From the NCBI GenBank assembly GCA_036339585.1, contig JAYZAS010000002.1, forward strand, positions 1 to 64,000: a stretch of 64,000 bases of DNA, given 5' to 3'. This DNA comes from Pseudomonadota bacterium. Lineage in GTDB: Bacteria; Pseudomonadota; Alphaproteobacteria; UBA8366. The translations under genes and the position numbers were made by a program. Below, piece after piece: positions 19,318 through 28,447 of this stretch (its first letter is position 1; every line of letters starts with the position of its first letter). The notes under the pieces were generated by a model. The model was not told where the DNA came from. It searched no databases and saw only the letters and a list, made by a program, of their open reading frames with translations.

Positions 19318-20730
19318 ATGAACGGTAACATTGTTTCAAACAAAGCGGAATATTCGGTCTCGGAACTTTCTGCCGCGCTCAAACGCACTGTCGAAAGTTC
19401 GTACGGATATGTGCGTGTGCGAGGAGAAATATCAGGTTTAAAACGTGCAGCCTCTGGCCACATGTACATGACTTTGAAAGATGACAACGCCGTAATAAGT
19501 GGCGTCTGTTGGCGCGGTGTGGTTAGTCGCCTAAATGCTAAACCTGAAGACGGGCTCGAAGTGATAGCGACAGGAAAAATTACCACCTACGCTCAGCAGT
19601 CAAAATATCAGATAGTCCTAGAGCAAATAGAGATTGCAGGCGAGGGTGCCCTCCTCAAGCTGCTAGAGAACCGTCGAAAAAAGCTTGCTTACGAAGGTCT
19701 GTTTGATGAAGAAAAAAAACAACCCTTACCTTTTTTACCTACGCGGATTGGCGTAGTTACTTCTCCAACAGGAGCAGTTATCCGAGATATATTGCATAGA
19801 ATAGATGATCGCTTCCCGCGCGACATTCTGCTTTGGCCAGTACTCGTGCAGGGAGAAAAGGCCGCGCAGCAAATAGCCGATGCTATCAATGGTTTCAATG
19901 CTTTTAATCGCGACAATCAGTTTCCGCCTCTAGATCTATTGATTGTAGCACGGGGAGGAGGCAGCCTAGAAGACATGTGGCCCTTCAACGAAGAAATCGT
20001 AGTTCGAGCAGTTTCAGATTCTAGGATACCGCTGATTTCTGCTGTAGGTCACGAAACTGATACGACGCTTATAGATTATGCCGCAGATCAACGAGCGCCG
20101 ACGCCAACTGCAGCAGCGGAGATAGCCGTACCTGTGCGGAACGAGCTTAAAGTAGCGGTCATAAGTTTGGGCCGTCGCCATCTCTCAGCTATAGTTCGAA
20201 GGACTGAAGAAAATCGTATCCGGCTTGAAGGAATCTGCCGCGGTCTTCCAGACCTAAAAATGTTACTAGCAGGCCATAATCAAAGGCTAGATATCGCCAT
20301 TGAGCGCCTTGACCAAGGGGGTATCCGACTTCTAAAAGCACTCGAGGCGTCTTTATCGGCATTAGGTCGACATAATAAGCCGCCGCATCAAATCATTAAT
20401 AATAACGCCAAAATATTATCGCGAGAAACTGAAACACTGCGCCGGGCAGGACAACACTTAATACAACGACGGGTGCAACAGCTTAAAGCATTCAGCGAAC
20501 TTCTTGAGAGTGTCTCCTTCAGGCGAATCATTGATCGCGGCTATACAGTGATATGGGACAAAAATGGCAGCCCAATAACCTCAGCCGCTGCAGCCACTGC
20601 TGGGACTCAGGTCGTTGTGGAGTTCACCGACGGGAAAAAAAATGCAGTTATTAATGATGACCTCCAGAAAAAAGGAAAAAAATCCCGTGTCGCATCTAAT
20701 CCCAACGGGCACCAAGGAGAGCTGCTTTGA
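19318..20730 (+). CDS. xseA: Exodeoxyribonuclease VII large subunit
   Basis: About 470 residues. It is the catalytic subunit of ExoVII, which degrades single-stranded DNA from both ends. An N-terminal OB-fold (YSVSELSAALKRTVE onward, to about 105) binds DNA. The nuclease core has RIGVVTSPTGAVIRDI, ARGGGSLEDMWPFN and SAVGHETDTTLIDYAADQRAPTP segments. A long helical region and a C-terminal segment (RIIDRGYTVI) follow. ATG 19318 is chosen over TTG 19312. The small subunit XseB is not in the window. The gene overlaps the M23 peptidase by 4 bp. Confidence 0.95.
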   Translation: MNGNIVSNKAEYSVSELSAALKRTVESSYGYVRVRGEISGLKRAASGHMYMTLKDDNAVISGVCWRGVVSRLNAKPEDGLEVIATGKITTYAQQSKYQIVLEQIEIAGEGALLKLLENRRKKLAYEGLFDEEKKQPLPFLPTRIGVVTSPTGAVIRDILHRIDDRFPRDILLWPVLVQGEKAAQQIADAINGFNAFNRDNQFPPLDLLIVARGGGSLEDMWPFNEEIVVRAVSDSRIPLISAVGHETDTTLIDYAADQRAPTPTAAAEIAVPVRNELKVAVISLGRRHLSAIVRRTEENRIRLEGICRGLPDLKMLLAGHNQRLDIAIERLDQGGIRLLKALEASLSALGRHNKPPHQIINNNAKILSRETETLRRAGQHLIQRRVQQLKAFSELLESVSFRRIIDRGYTVIWDKNGSPITSAAAATAGTQVVVEFTDGKKNAVINDDLQKKGKKSRVASNPNGHQGELL

Positions 20731-21545
20731 AACATATTATCTGTTGGATATGTTCCATCTTATTTTTTTCTTGTGCGGCAGAGGCTCTCACACTCAATGG
20801 CAACTTTACCCAAGGTGGTCTTGTAATCGGTCGTACCACAGCAGAGACGATAGTTATCTTCAACGAAAGAAAAATACGTGTCTCACCAGAAGGGATTTTC
20901 GTTATAGGATTCAACCGGGATGCAAAACCAATCGCACACCTCAAACTTATATATAAAAATGGTCAAGTCCATCATAGGATTTTATCAATCATCGAGCGGA
21001 AATACAAAATAGAAAAGATAGTAGGTTTACCCTCTGCTAAAGTGTCGCCTCCCGGGAAGGTGCTAGCTAGGATAGAATTTGAGGCCAAGCTAGTATCCAA
21101 GGCGCGCGAGATAGATACGCCAGCTATCCATTTCCTTCAAAATTGGATGTGGCCCGCCGAAGGAAGAATAAGTGGTGTATATGGTAGTCAACGTGTTCTC
21201 AACGGTTTACCTAAAAGACCTCATTACGGTATTGACATAGCTGCACCGACAGGCACAAAGGTTGTAAGCCCCAACTCGGGCATAATACGAATGGTACACA
21301 AGGATATGTATTTGTCCGGCGGCACTGTGATAATAGACCATGGCCACGGTGTTTCGTCCACATTGTTACACCTAAAGTCTATAGCCGTGAAAGAGGGCCA
21401 ACCTATCACACGGGGCGACGTAATCGGTACAATAGGATCCAGCGGCAGGGCTACGGGGCCACATTTAGATTGGCGCATTAACCTATTCAAACGACGGTTG
21501 GACCCTGAACTTTTGATGCATCCTGGCTCAAGGACTAGAAACTAA
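20727..21545 (+). CDS. M23 family (LytM-type) peptidase
   Basis: 272 residues. A hydrophobic signal peptide (about 1-20) directs export. An uncharacterised N-terminal domain (about 22-130) precedes a LytM domain (about 142-262). Metal-site motif H166-x3-D170 (HYGIDIAAP) is present, and so is H215. The final motif reads H246-L-D248 where the usual form is HxH, so one zinc ligand is Asp. That variant is known to me in proteobacterial relatives, so it may still be active. Predicted role: periplasmic cell-wall endopeptidase or amidase regulator. It is coupled to xseA by a 4-bp overlap and converges on lpxK. Confidence 0.85.
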   Translation: MKHIICWICSILFFSCAAEALTLNGNFTQGGLVIGRTTAETIVIFNERKIRVSPEGIFVIGFNRDAKPIAHLKLIYKNGQVHHRILSIIERKYKIEKIVGLPSAKVSPPGKVLARIEFEAKLVSKAREIDTPAIHFLQNWMWPAEGRISGVYGSQRVLNGLPKRPHYGIDIAAPTGTKVVSPNSGIIRMVHKDMYLSGGTVIIDHGHGVSSTLLHLKSIAVKEGQPITRGDVIGTIGSSGRATGPHLDWRINLFKRRLDPELLMHPGSRTRN

Positions 21546-22492
21546 GCGACTTTACTAAGCAGTGCCTCAATTAATTCTTCATTCTCCCATTTTATTTCTA
21601 CAGGGAGTGTGATGATCGATTTCAACGTAGTCAGTGGTAACCGAACCATGTCTTTCTCTGTTGTAATAATGAGGTCTTCATCGCATTCCTTTTTGGCTAA
21701 AATTGTTTCTATTTCGTGAATGCTGTAGGGGTGGTGATCAGGGAAAGAATGAGTCGATATTACCTCGGCTCCCAGTTTACGGAGGCTTTCGAAAAATTTT
21801 TCTGGTCTACCTATTCCGGCAAAAGCAATGACCTTTTTACCTACAATTTCGTCTCCAAAAACAGGCTGCATTTTGGCCCGTAGAATAGGTTTGTCTGTGT
21901 CTATTTCTAAAAACGGTGGCCCGATCGATATGATAGCATCTGCTCTCATAAGCCCATCTTTGATCGGTTCGCGCAAAGGGCCCGCCGGTATTACTCTGCA
22001 ATTTCCAAATCCGTATCCTCCATCAACAACCACGAGTGAAAGCGCTTTCTGTATGTTTGGATTTTGGAAACCATCATCCATAACAACTACCTGCGCTCCG
22101 TTAGCAGCAGCGGCCCGAGCGCCAGCCGGTCGATCAGTGGATACAAAACAAGGCGAACGCCTGGCAAGAAGCAATGATTCATCACCAACATCCTTATAGG
22201 TGTGCAACTTCATATCTACCATTACAGGGCCCTTTAATTGGCCCTTATAACCGCGGGTCAGAAAATGACTGCGCACACCCCTCGCCTGTAGACGAGAACC
22301 TATATCAATTGAAACTGGGGTCTTTCCTGCCCCACCAACTGTAAGATTTCCGACACATATTAGAGGTACCGGGACAGGTTCCGGCAGCCCCATCTGCTGA
22401 CGATACCTGCCTATCGAAGCAACAATCCAACTCGCCGGAATCAGACAGCTTGATACGATACCTTTTTCATTCCAAAAATTAGGCATCTGCAT
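21542..22492 (-). CDS. lpxK: Tetraacyldisaccharide 4'-kinase
   Basis: About 316 residues. It phosphorylates the 4' position of the lipid A disaccharide precursor at the inner membrane. The family P-loop segment VGNLTVGGAGKTPV is near 45-58, with an N-terminal hydrophobic segment (CLIPASWIVASIG) for membrane attachment and VVMDDGFQNPNIQK near 140-153. Several starts overlap the end of waaA (22507 TTG, then ATG at 22501, 22492 and 22486). 22492 is chosen as a compromise between the GGGAA spacing and the usual family N-terminus. It is last in the lipid A operon. Confidence 0.92.
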   Translation of the reverse strand: MQMPNFWNEKGIVSSCLIPASWIVASIGRYRQQMGLPEPVPVPLICVGNLTVGGAGKTPVSIDIGSRLQARGVRSHFLTRGYKGQLKGPVMVDMKLHTYKDVGDESLLLARRSPCFVSTDRPAGARAAAANGAQVVVMDDGFQNPNIQKALSLVVVDGGYGFGNCRVIPAGPLREPIKDGLMRADAIISIGPPFLEIDTDKPILRAKMQPVFGDEIVGKKVIAFAGIGRPEKFFESLRKLGAEVISTHSFPDHHPYSIHEIETILAKKECDEDLIITTEKDMVRLPLTTLKSIITLPVEIKWENEELIEALLSKVA

Positions 22493-23774
22493 CAATTTCA
22501 TTCCCAAGGGCTGATATGACTATTGGTTTGATTACATCGCAAACTCGATCAATCACGTCACTGTTGATCTTTGCAACCATCTCTGCTGCCCTAGTCCTTT
22601 CTGACCAAAGTTCGCGATCCTCAAACATTTGTCCTACAACTGAGGCCAAATGCTTCGCGTCGTGAACTGTCACTGCACCTCCGTCAGCCAGTAATGCGTC
22701 AGCTACGCCTTGAAAATTTACCATATCGGGCCCTTGTACAATGGCGCAGCCGAGCTGAGCTGCTTCAAGTGGATTGTGGCCGCCATGACGCCCCATACTT
22801 CCCCCAATAAAAGCTATTCTAGCGAGCCGATAAAAGAGACCGAGTTCGCCGAGGGTATCAGCAATATAAATCGTTGTATCAATTGTAATCTTTTCCCCCG
22901 TGGACCGCCGAACACACTGATGACCACGACGTGCTAATTCAGTCTCAATTTTGAGTGCCCTTCCCGGATGGCGTGGGACTATTATGGTCAACAAGTCCGG
23001 GACCTTAGAAAGCAATGCCGTGTGCGCATTTGATACCATCACCTCTTCACCAGCGTGAGTACTTGCAGCCACCCATACAGAACGCCCACCAATATCATTC
23101 TGTAAAGATTCTAATCGAGCGGCATCGAACCTCAGAGGTTCAGCCGAATACTTGAGGTTCCCAAGAGAAAGGACATTATTTGCGCCCAGCTTGCGAAGCC
23201 GCCCAGCTTGTTGCTCATTTTGGGCCAAACAAACTTCAAATCCTGAAACTAAGCGAAAAGCAACACCCCCTAACCGCTGCCAAGCACGAAATGCGCTTGC
23301 AGACATCCGCCCATTTACTAAGACCGCGGGTATATTACGCTGCACAGTTTCAGTGATTAAGTTAGGCCAAAACTCGGACTCTATCCAAAATGCAATGTCG
23401 GGGGTCCAGTGAGCAAGGAAACGGCTTACCCAATGCGGACAGTCGAGGGGTAAATATTGATGGAAAGCTCCTGAAGGTAATCGTTCCTCAAGGTATCCTG
23501 CAGATGTAACTGTTCCGGTAGTCACGAGAACCTGCAGGCCAGAATATCCTTCCAGTAAACGGTTAATTAGCACCAAAGCAGACTGGGCTTCTCCAACACT
23601 GGCAGCATGCAACCAGGCAAGAGGGCCGGGAGGCCTCGAAAACGCAGCAATCCCTTTGCGCTCTTTAAGACGGAGGAGGTCTTCTTTACCTTTTGCACAA
23701 CGAAGCTTAAGCAACATACAAGCAAGCGGCGTTGCCAACAATGTGATGACACGATAAATAGCAAGAGTTCTCAT
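22479..23774 (-). CDS. waaA: 3-deoxy-D-manno-octulosonic acid (Kdo) transferase
   Basis: 431-residue inner-membrane glycosyltransferase (family GT30) adding Kdo to the lipid A precursor. The N-terminal membrane segment (about 5-23) is followed by LAWLHAASVGEAQSA with the proposed catalytic glutamate, the acceptor-domain IESEFWPNLI, and the CMP-Kdo domain with IVPRHPGRA, IGGSMGRHGGHNPLEAA and GPDMVNFQ. It starts 4 bp inside the upstream acyltransferase gene and overlaps lpxK. Whether one or two Kdo units are added cannot be told from sequence. Confidence 0.94.
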   Translation of the reverse strand: MRTLAIYRVITLLATPLACMLLKLRCAKGKEDLLRLKERKGIAAFSRPPGPLAWLHAASVGEAQSALVLINRLLEGYSGLQVLVTTGTVTSAGYLEERLPSGAFHQYLPLDCPHWVSRFLAHWTPDIAFWIESEFWPNLITETVQRNIPAVLVNGRMSASAFRAWQRLGGVAFRLVSGFEVCLAQNEQQAGRLRKLGANNVLSLGNLKYSAEPLRFDAARLESLQNDIGGRSVWVAASTHAGEEVMVSNAHTALLSKVPDLLTIIVPRHPGRALKIETELARRGHQCVRRSTGEKITIDTTIYIADTLGELGLFYRLARIAFIGGSMGRHGGHNPLEAAQLGCAIVQGPDMVNFQGVADALLADGGAVTVHDAKHLASVVGQMFEDRELWSERTRAAEMVAKINSDVIDRVCDVIKPIVISALGNEIDADA

Positions 23775-24508
23775 ATTGCCCTATCAGTTCTCCGTGACAA
23801 TTCAATTTCATTTGCGTCATCTGGCGATGTTCTCGGATTGCCCAACATTCCATCTGCCAAGTCTGTAATTTCTTGGAGTTTATTCTCAAGTTCGAGGCGC
23901 AAACATTCTTTTAATCCAGCGTCGGCATCGCCGGGTATTTCCATTGGTGCACCCCACATCAAAACACCACGACAAAATGGAAGAGGTAAGTTGAATCTGT
24001 CCCAACTTTCAAAAACTTTACGCGGCCTGCAAGCATAGGTGAGAGGGATAATAGGCACACCACACATATGAGCTAGCGTTATAACCCCCTCTTTTACGCG
24101 CATCCGCGGTCCACTTGGTCCATCCGGAGTTACACCTACAACCTTCCCTTTCTTCAGTAGCCGCGCAATCCCTAATGCAGCGCTCGTCCCACCGTGCCTA
24201 CGCGAACCTACTACGGTTCTGGTGCCAAAGTGACCAATTGTTCGACTAATAAGGCGACCATCACGATGTCCTGATATCAGAATATGAATCCTATCGGGAT
24301 ATCGCCATGCTAGGAACATCATCAATAATCGACCATGCCAAAAGGCCACGATGAAAGGCTTACCCTTCTCCACCCAATACTCAGGAACTTCTTGACCAAT
24401 AATCTGCCACCGCCCGGTCCATGCCAGCAGTCTCATGTATGCAAACATTAACCAGCATATAATGCCCTGTACCAAAGACGACCGCGTGACTGATTTAATT
24501 AAACCCAT
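23771..24508 (-). CDS. DUF374 lysophospholipid acyltransferase family protein
   Basis: 245 residues from a start one base after the msbA-like stop (TAAGATG), which decides between this and a longer frame reaching into that gene. A hydrophobic N-terminus (IICWLMFAYMRLLAW) is followed by the DUF374 blocks AFWHGRLLMM, ISGHRDGRLI and GVTPDGPSGPR. The WHGR histidine is the likely catalytic base of an acyltransferase. Its place between a lipid exporter and Kdo transferase suggests a late acylation of lipid A or a related lipid. That substrate is inferred. Confidence 0.88.
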   Translation of the reverse strand: MGLIKSVTRSSLVQGIICWLMFAYMRLLAWTGRWQIIGQEVPEYWVEKGKPFIVAFWHGRLLMMFLAWRYPDRIHILISGHRDGRLISRTIGHFGTRTVVGSRRHGGTSAALGIARLLKKGKVVGVTPDGPSGPRMRVKEGVITLAHMCGVPIIPLTYACRPRKVFESWDRFNLPLPFCRGVLMWGAPMEIPGDADAGLKECLRLELENKLQEITDLADGMLGNPRTSPDDANEIELSRRTDRAI

Positions 24509-24509
24509 C

Positions 24510-26372
24510 TTAAGCCTTGTTGGCACTAGTTGAGGTGGTTTGCTGGCGTGTAGCTCTATCACCTCCCAAAGCATTATTATCTTCAAACTGAATGCGGCAC
24601 AATTGAGCATAAAGACCGTCTTCCGCAAGTAAGGACGAATGCGTTCCTTGTTCGACAATCCTGCCTTCATTGAGGACGTAGATTAAATCTGCATTGGTCA
24701 CTGTGGACAAACGATGCGCTATGACAAGCGTGGTTCGGCCATCAATTAACCGCCCAAGAGCCTGTTGCACTTTTCGTTCGGAGGCTGAGTCAAGGGCTGA
24801 AGTAGCTTCATCCAGCAGCAGTATTGGTGTATTCCGTAGCATTGCGCGGGCAATTGAGATGCGTTGGCGTTGCCCACCTGAGAGCTTCACTCCCCGCTCA
24901 CCGACCTCTGTATCGTACCCGTCAGCAAGCTCCGATATAAACTCATGCGCAGCAGCCGCTTTTGCCGCTTCAATTATTTCAGATTCTTTTGCACCTGGAC
25001 AGCCATAGGCAATATTAGCGCGTACCGTATCATTGAAAAGAATTACCTCCTGACTGACAAGAGATATTTGTGCCCTCAACGAGTCGAGAGTTGCGTCGCA
25101 CACATTGACACCATCAATGTTAATTTGCCCATGGTCTGCATCATAAAATCGCGGAATCAAATTGAGAATGGTTGACTTGCCCGCTCCAGAAGGGCCAACC
25201 AAAGCTACAGTTTGCCCCGCGGGTGCCAATAAATTGATAGAAGACAGAGCTTGTTTACCTTCCTCGTATGCAAAGCTGATGTTCTCGAAACACACCTCAC
25301 CTTTTTTTACTTCGAGAGCAATGGCGTCAGGCCCGCTGACTATTTTCGGTTTGTAGTCAATCATAGAAAAAACCCGCTCAGCCGCCGCCATTCCTTGCTG
25401 AAGACTTGCATTCAGGTTTGCAAGCCCCCTTACCGGCTGATAGGCAACCACCATAGCAAGAAAAAAAGTTACAAACTGGCCAGCATTTATATCCATAACA
25501 ATGTCATTATCCCCGGTAATGACTCTGTAACCAGCGTATCCAAGAATGCCTGAGCCGGCTATACCGATCATAATCTCCATAATCGGGTAGGTTCGTGATC
25601 TCGTTTTGCCGGCCTTGTAATGAAGATCAAAAACCGTCTCAAATTCTTCTGCCGCCCTACGACGCTCAAAACCCTCCATTCCATCCGCTTTGACCTGACG
25701 CATGCCCTTAAAAACCTCGTCAAGAAAACTGGTGATACCTCCAAGTCGTTGCTGGGTCCGATCAGCAATACTCCGCATTCTCTTGCCAATATAAACAATC
25801 GGCCAGATACTGGCTGGAAATACAAATATCACCATCAGTGCGAGTTGCCAGTTGGTATGTATCATCACTGCTACTAAAACCAATACTTTTATCAGATCGC
25901 GCCCTATACCAGTAAAAGCTTTAGTCACAGCATCTCGAAGGAAAAGTAAATCAATAGTAAAGCGCGAGATTAATTTACCAGTAGCCCCTTTGTTAATAAA
26001 AGCTAGATCAGCATCAACAATCCGATGAAACATCTGGTTTTGCATGGCCACGACCACCCTAAGGCCGGTCTTTTGCATCAAAATAGTCTGCCCATAACTA
26101 GCAAACCCTTTAACCACTGATATAACGAAGAATAAGACTGGAAGAGCCATTGCGAGGTCTCTATTTCCTTTTCCCAAAACCTCGTTGATGGCGGGTTCAA
26201 GCATTTTAACTTGCACACCTGTTGCAATAGCCACAATTAACATAAGAGATACTGCTAATGTAATCTTCCCTATGTGGGCACTTAAATAATTTTTGATCAA
26301 TCTTTCTGCAAGTTCACGGGTAGATTTATCAAATTGAAATTTGTGGGATTTTTCTGGCACTAAATCACCCAT
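24510..26372 (-). CDS. msbA: MsbA-like lipid A flippase ABC transporter
   Basis: 620-residue half-transporter with a membrane domain first (about 1-320, six helices) and an ATPase second. ATPase motifs are Walker A GPSGAGKST near 377-385, signature LSGGQRQR and Walker B ILLLDEATSALD, with the switch histidine in VIAHRLS. The domain order and the downstream acyltransferase-waaA-lpxK genes indicate export of lipid A-core across the inner membrane. The 278 bp upstream, shared with the divergent lipoprotein gene, must hold its promoter, but no clear element was seen there. Confidence 0.9.
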   Translation of the reverse strand: MGDLVPEKSHKFQFDKSTRELAERLIKNYLSAHIGKITLAVSLMLIVAIATGVQVKMLEPAINEVLGKGNRDLAMALPVLFFVISVVKGFASYGQTILMQKTGLRVVVAMQNQMFHRIVDADLAFINKGATGKLISRFTIDLLFLRDAVTKAFTGIGRDLIKVLVLVAVMIHTNWQLALMVIFVFPASIWPIVYIGKRMRSIADRTQQRLGGITSFLDEVFKGMRQVKADGMEGFERRRAAEEFETVFDLHYKAGKTRSRTYPIMEIMIGIAGSGILGYAGYRVITGDNDIVMDINAGQFVTFFLAMVVAYQPVRGLANLNASLQQGMAAAERVFSMIDYKPKIVSGPDAIALEVKKGEVCFENISFAYEEGKQALSSINLLAPAGQTVALVGPSGAGKSTILNLIPRFYDADHGQINIDGVNVCDATLDSLRAQISLVSQEVILFNDTVRANIAYGCPGAKESEIIEAAKAAAAHEFISELADGYDTEVGERGVKLSGGQRQRISIARAMLRNTPILLLDEATSALDSASERKVQQALGRLIDGRTTLVIAHRLSTVTNADLIYVLNEGRIVEQGTHSSLLAEDGLYAQLCRIQFEDNNALGGDRATRQQTTSTSANKA

Positions 26373-26650
26373 TAAAGGACCGGAGGTTCTCTGAGTTGCG
26401 AGCCTCGAAAATTATTAATGAAGTCTGCAGCCTACAACTCCTCGTGCGCTTCCACAACTCATGGAAATTCTTGCAATCGAATACCAATATTTCTGCACAT
26501 TTACCATTACTATTGATGGCAAAATACTATTCCAAACCGCAAAATTTTCGCCTGAATGATCAAAAATACTCTAAAATATGGGTTTCAAAGACGGGTGGCA
26601 CAACTTCTGCATTCTAAAATCTCGAATTCTTTCTACTTTGGAGCTTCGAT

Positions 26651-27133
26651 GTGAAAATAATAAAGTCCATCATTGTGGCCGGCACGATTACACTATACAT
26701 TTCTGGCTGCCAAGTTCTCACCGATCGCGATAACAAAATTGCCGGGGCAACGATTGTTGGCTCAGGTGCAGGAGCATTACTCGCGGCCGAGCTCTACGGG
26801 GTGGGCACTGGCGGGGCACTTGCTATGTTTTTACTCGGTTCAGCGGGAGCAGCAGCAGGCTACTACCTGGCTCAGGAATTACTGCCAGAGGAAAAACAAG
26901 CTTTGAATGATGCAGCTTATCGAAGCTTAGAGAATGCAGACATAGGAGAGACAATAATCTGGCGTGACAACAAGACGGGCAATCACGGCAGTTTCGTGCC
27001 GACTCAAGAATTCGTAGATAAGCAAGGCCGAACCTGTCGTCATCTCCGAACACAGATCACGGTTCGAAACGAGACAATGACATCGACGGCATCAGCCTGC
27101 CGATTGCACGATAGCGCTTGGCAATCGGTCTAA
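26651..27133 (+). CDS. Glycine-zipper surface-antigen-like lipoprotein
   Basis: 160 residues with a GTG start supported by GGAG about seven bases upstream. The signal peptide ends in ISGC, so cysteine 20 would be lipidated. A Gly/Ala-rich glycine-zipper segment (GATIVGSGAGALLAAE through GSAGAAAGYYLA, about 32-74) can insert in or lie on a membrane. The C-terminal part (about 95-155: SLENADIGETIIWRD, GRTCRHLRTQITV, ASACRLHDSAWQ) matches the rickettsial 17-kDa surface antigen type. Probable outer-membrane lipoprotein with a structural role. It is monocistronic. Confidence 0.78.
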   Translation: MKIIKSIIVAGTITLYISGCQVLTDRDNKIAGATIVGSGAGALLAAELYGVGTGGALAMFLLGSAGAAAGYYLAQELLPEEKQALNDAAYRSLENADIGETIIWRDNKTGNHGSFVPTQEFVDKQGRTCRHLRTQITVRNETMTSTASACRLHDSAWQSV

Positions 27134-27436
27134 AAAATCAGACATTTGATGCTAATAAACAAACGGCTTGAACAAGTGCAAACCTAACCTTTCTTGAGTA
27201 AAATATTTGGGCCAAATACAAAAATCACAGGTTGCTTCCACACGAATAACTTTTTTTAATTGTAATGCTGAACCATTCGCACCAACCCAGATCGATTTTA
27301 ATACTGCCTACTTTGCAAAAAAATTAAGAGTGAAAAAGTTTCCCAAATTTTTTATGTTTTTGGCACACTAGCGCTGTCCTCAAACACAACAGTTATTAAT
27401 ATTTTTTGGTTGGACAATAATTTAAGTTGTTAGCGA
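27134..27436. other. Gene-free stretch between convergent genes
   Basis: About 300 AT-rich bases between the ends of the lipoprotein gene and ctaA. Besides a 15-base palindrome and several A/T runs, nothing could be identified. No frame of convincing composition, no tRNA-like fold and no hairpin followed by a T-run was found in either direction. Confidence 0.6.
27204..27218. repeat. 15-base palindrome TATTTGG-G-CCAAATA
   Basis: Perfect 7-bp inverted repeat around a single central base, lying 70 bases past the lipoprotein stop and over 200 from ctaA. It could be a protein-binding site or a small hairpin at the 3' end of the lipoprotein transcript. No T-run follows. Confidence 0.4.
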
Positions 27437-28447
27437 TTACAGATAAGCTAACCGCAGGCTCAGAACGGCAAGGCAAAATAGTGTGATGGCGCCCAACTGA
27501 TGAATAACACCTAATCCGGTTGGCACTACAGACAACAAGGTCGCAATCCCAAGAATTAGTTGGAGAACAGCGACGGCTGCTACAACTTTTGATAATCTCA
27601 ACCATTTTGGATCAATTTCTTGTCGATGGATAATCCAACAAAACCACAATGCAGCTGCGACACTGCAATACGCCAATAAACGATGGTGAAATTGGGCGGC
27701 GGCCGGGTTTTCAAATGCGTTTAGCCACCAAATACTTGATGTGTTGTAATCTGACGGCATAAACGTACCGCCCATGGATGGCCAATCGGAATATATCACC
27801 CCTGCATTAAGTCCGGCAACAAAACCGCCGGATATTATGGTTAAGAGAAAAATTGTGAAAATCACCCATACCGGCCATTTTCTACTGAGCTCCTCTTTTT
27901 GTTTACTATTAAGGTTAAGCCCCACAGCTAGCCAAATAAGGTAGGCCAAGATTAATAAGGCCACAGACAAGTGAGCTACAAGACGATACTGACTTACATC
28001 TTCCCGGTCGACGAAACCACTTTTTACCATCCACCAACCAACGAATCCCTGCATACCGCCGAGAAAAAGAAGCAAGATTAGGTGCGGGGTGAGGTGCCGT
28101 GGTAGCCGCCGTTTCGCTGCGAACCACAAAAGGGGCAAGACGAATACTAAGCCAATCAGTCGGCCCCAAACTCTATGTATATATTCCCACCAAAAGATGG
28201 TTTTAAAGGCTGGCAGCTCCATCCCATAGTGCTGGATACGATACTCAGAGGTTTGCCGATAAAGCTCAAAGATGCGATTCCACTCTGCCTCAGTCATTGG
28301 GGGCAACCATCCAAAAAGCGGGCGCCATTCTACCATTGAAAGTCCAGATTCTGTTAACCGTGTAGCCGCACCTATCAACATCATGGCAACCACCATTGCT
28401 GCGCAAACGTACAGCCAAGAAGCTATTGGTTTTACGCCTGTATCCAT
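27437..28447 (-). CDS. ctaA: Haem A synthase (CtaA/Cox15)
   Basis: About 336 residues. This inner-membrane oxygenase converts haem O to haem A for cytochrome aa3-type oxidases. About eight hydrophobic helices are visible, with haem-ligand histidines in EYIHRVWGR, YRLVAHLSVA, QFHHRLLAY and GVIHQLGAI. The long loop WNRIFELYRQTSEY and the form of the first helix place it in the Cox15-like group used by alphaproteobacteria. Start 28447 is chosen because GAGAGGAG lies just upstream. An in-frame Met 13 codons earlier lacks such a site. The oxidase genes are outside the window. Confidence 0.94.
   Translation of the reverse strand: MDTGVKPIASWLYVCAAMVVAMMLIGAATRLTESGLSMVEWRPLFGWLPPMTEAEWNRIFELYRQTSEYRIQHYGMELPAFKTIFWWEYIHRVWGRLIGLVFVLPLLWFAAKRRLPRHLTPHLILLLFLGGMQGFVGWWMVKSGFVDREDVSQYRLVAHLSVALLILAYLIWLAVGLNLNSKQKEELSRKWPVWVIFTIFLLTIISGGFVAGLNAGVIYSDWPSMGGTFMPSDYNTSSIWWLNAFENPAAAQFHHRLLAYCSVAAALWFCWIIHRQEIDPKWLRLSKVVAAVAVLQLILGIATLLSVVPTGLGVIHQLGAITLFCLAVLSLRLAYL

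Noticed and set aside
26396-26617. 73-codon frame between the msbA-like gene and the lipoprotein gene
   Set aside because: No ribosome site, irregular composition and no recognisable motif; treated as promoter DNA.
27361-27376. TGGCAC followed by GC as a sigma-54 promoter
   Set aside because: The GG to GC distance is 9 rather than 10 bases, and no gene starts downstream in that direction.
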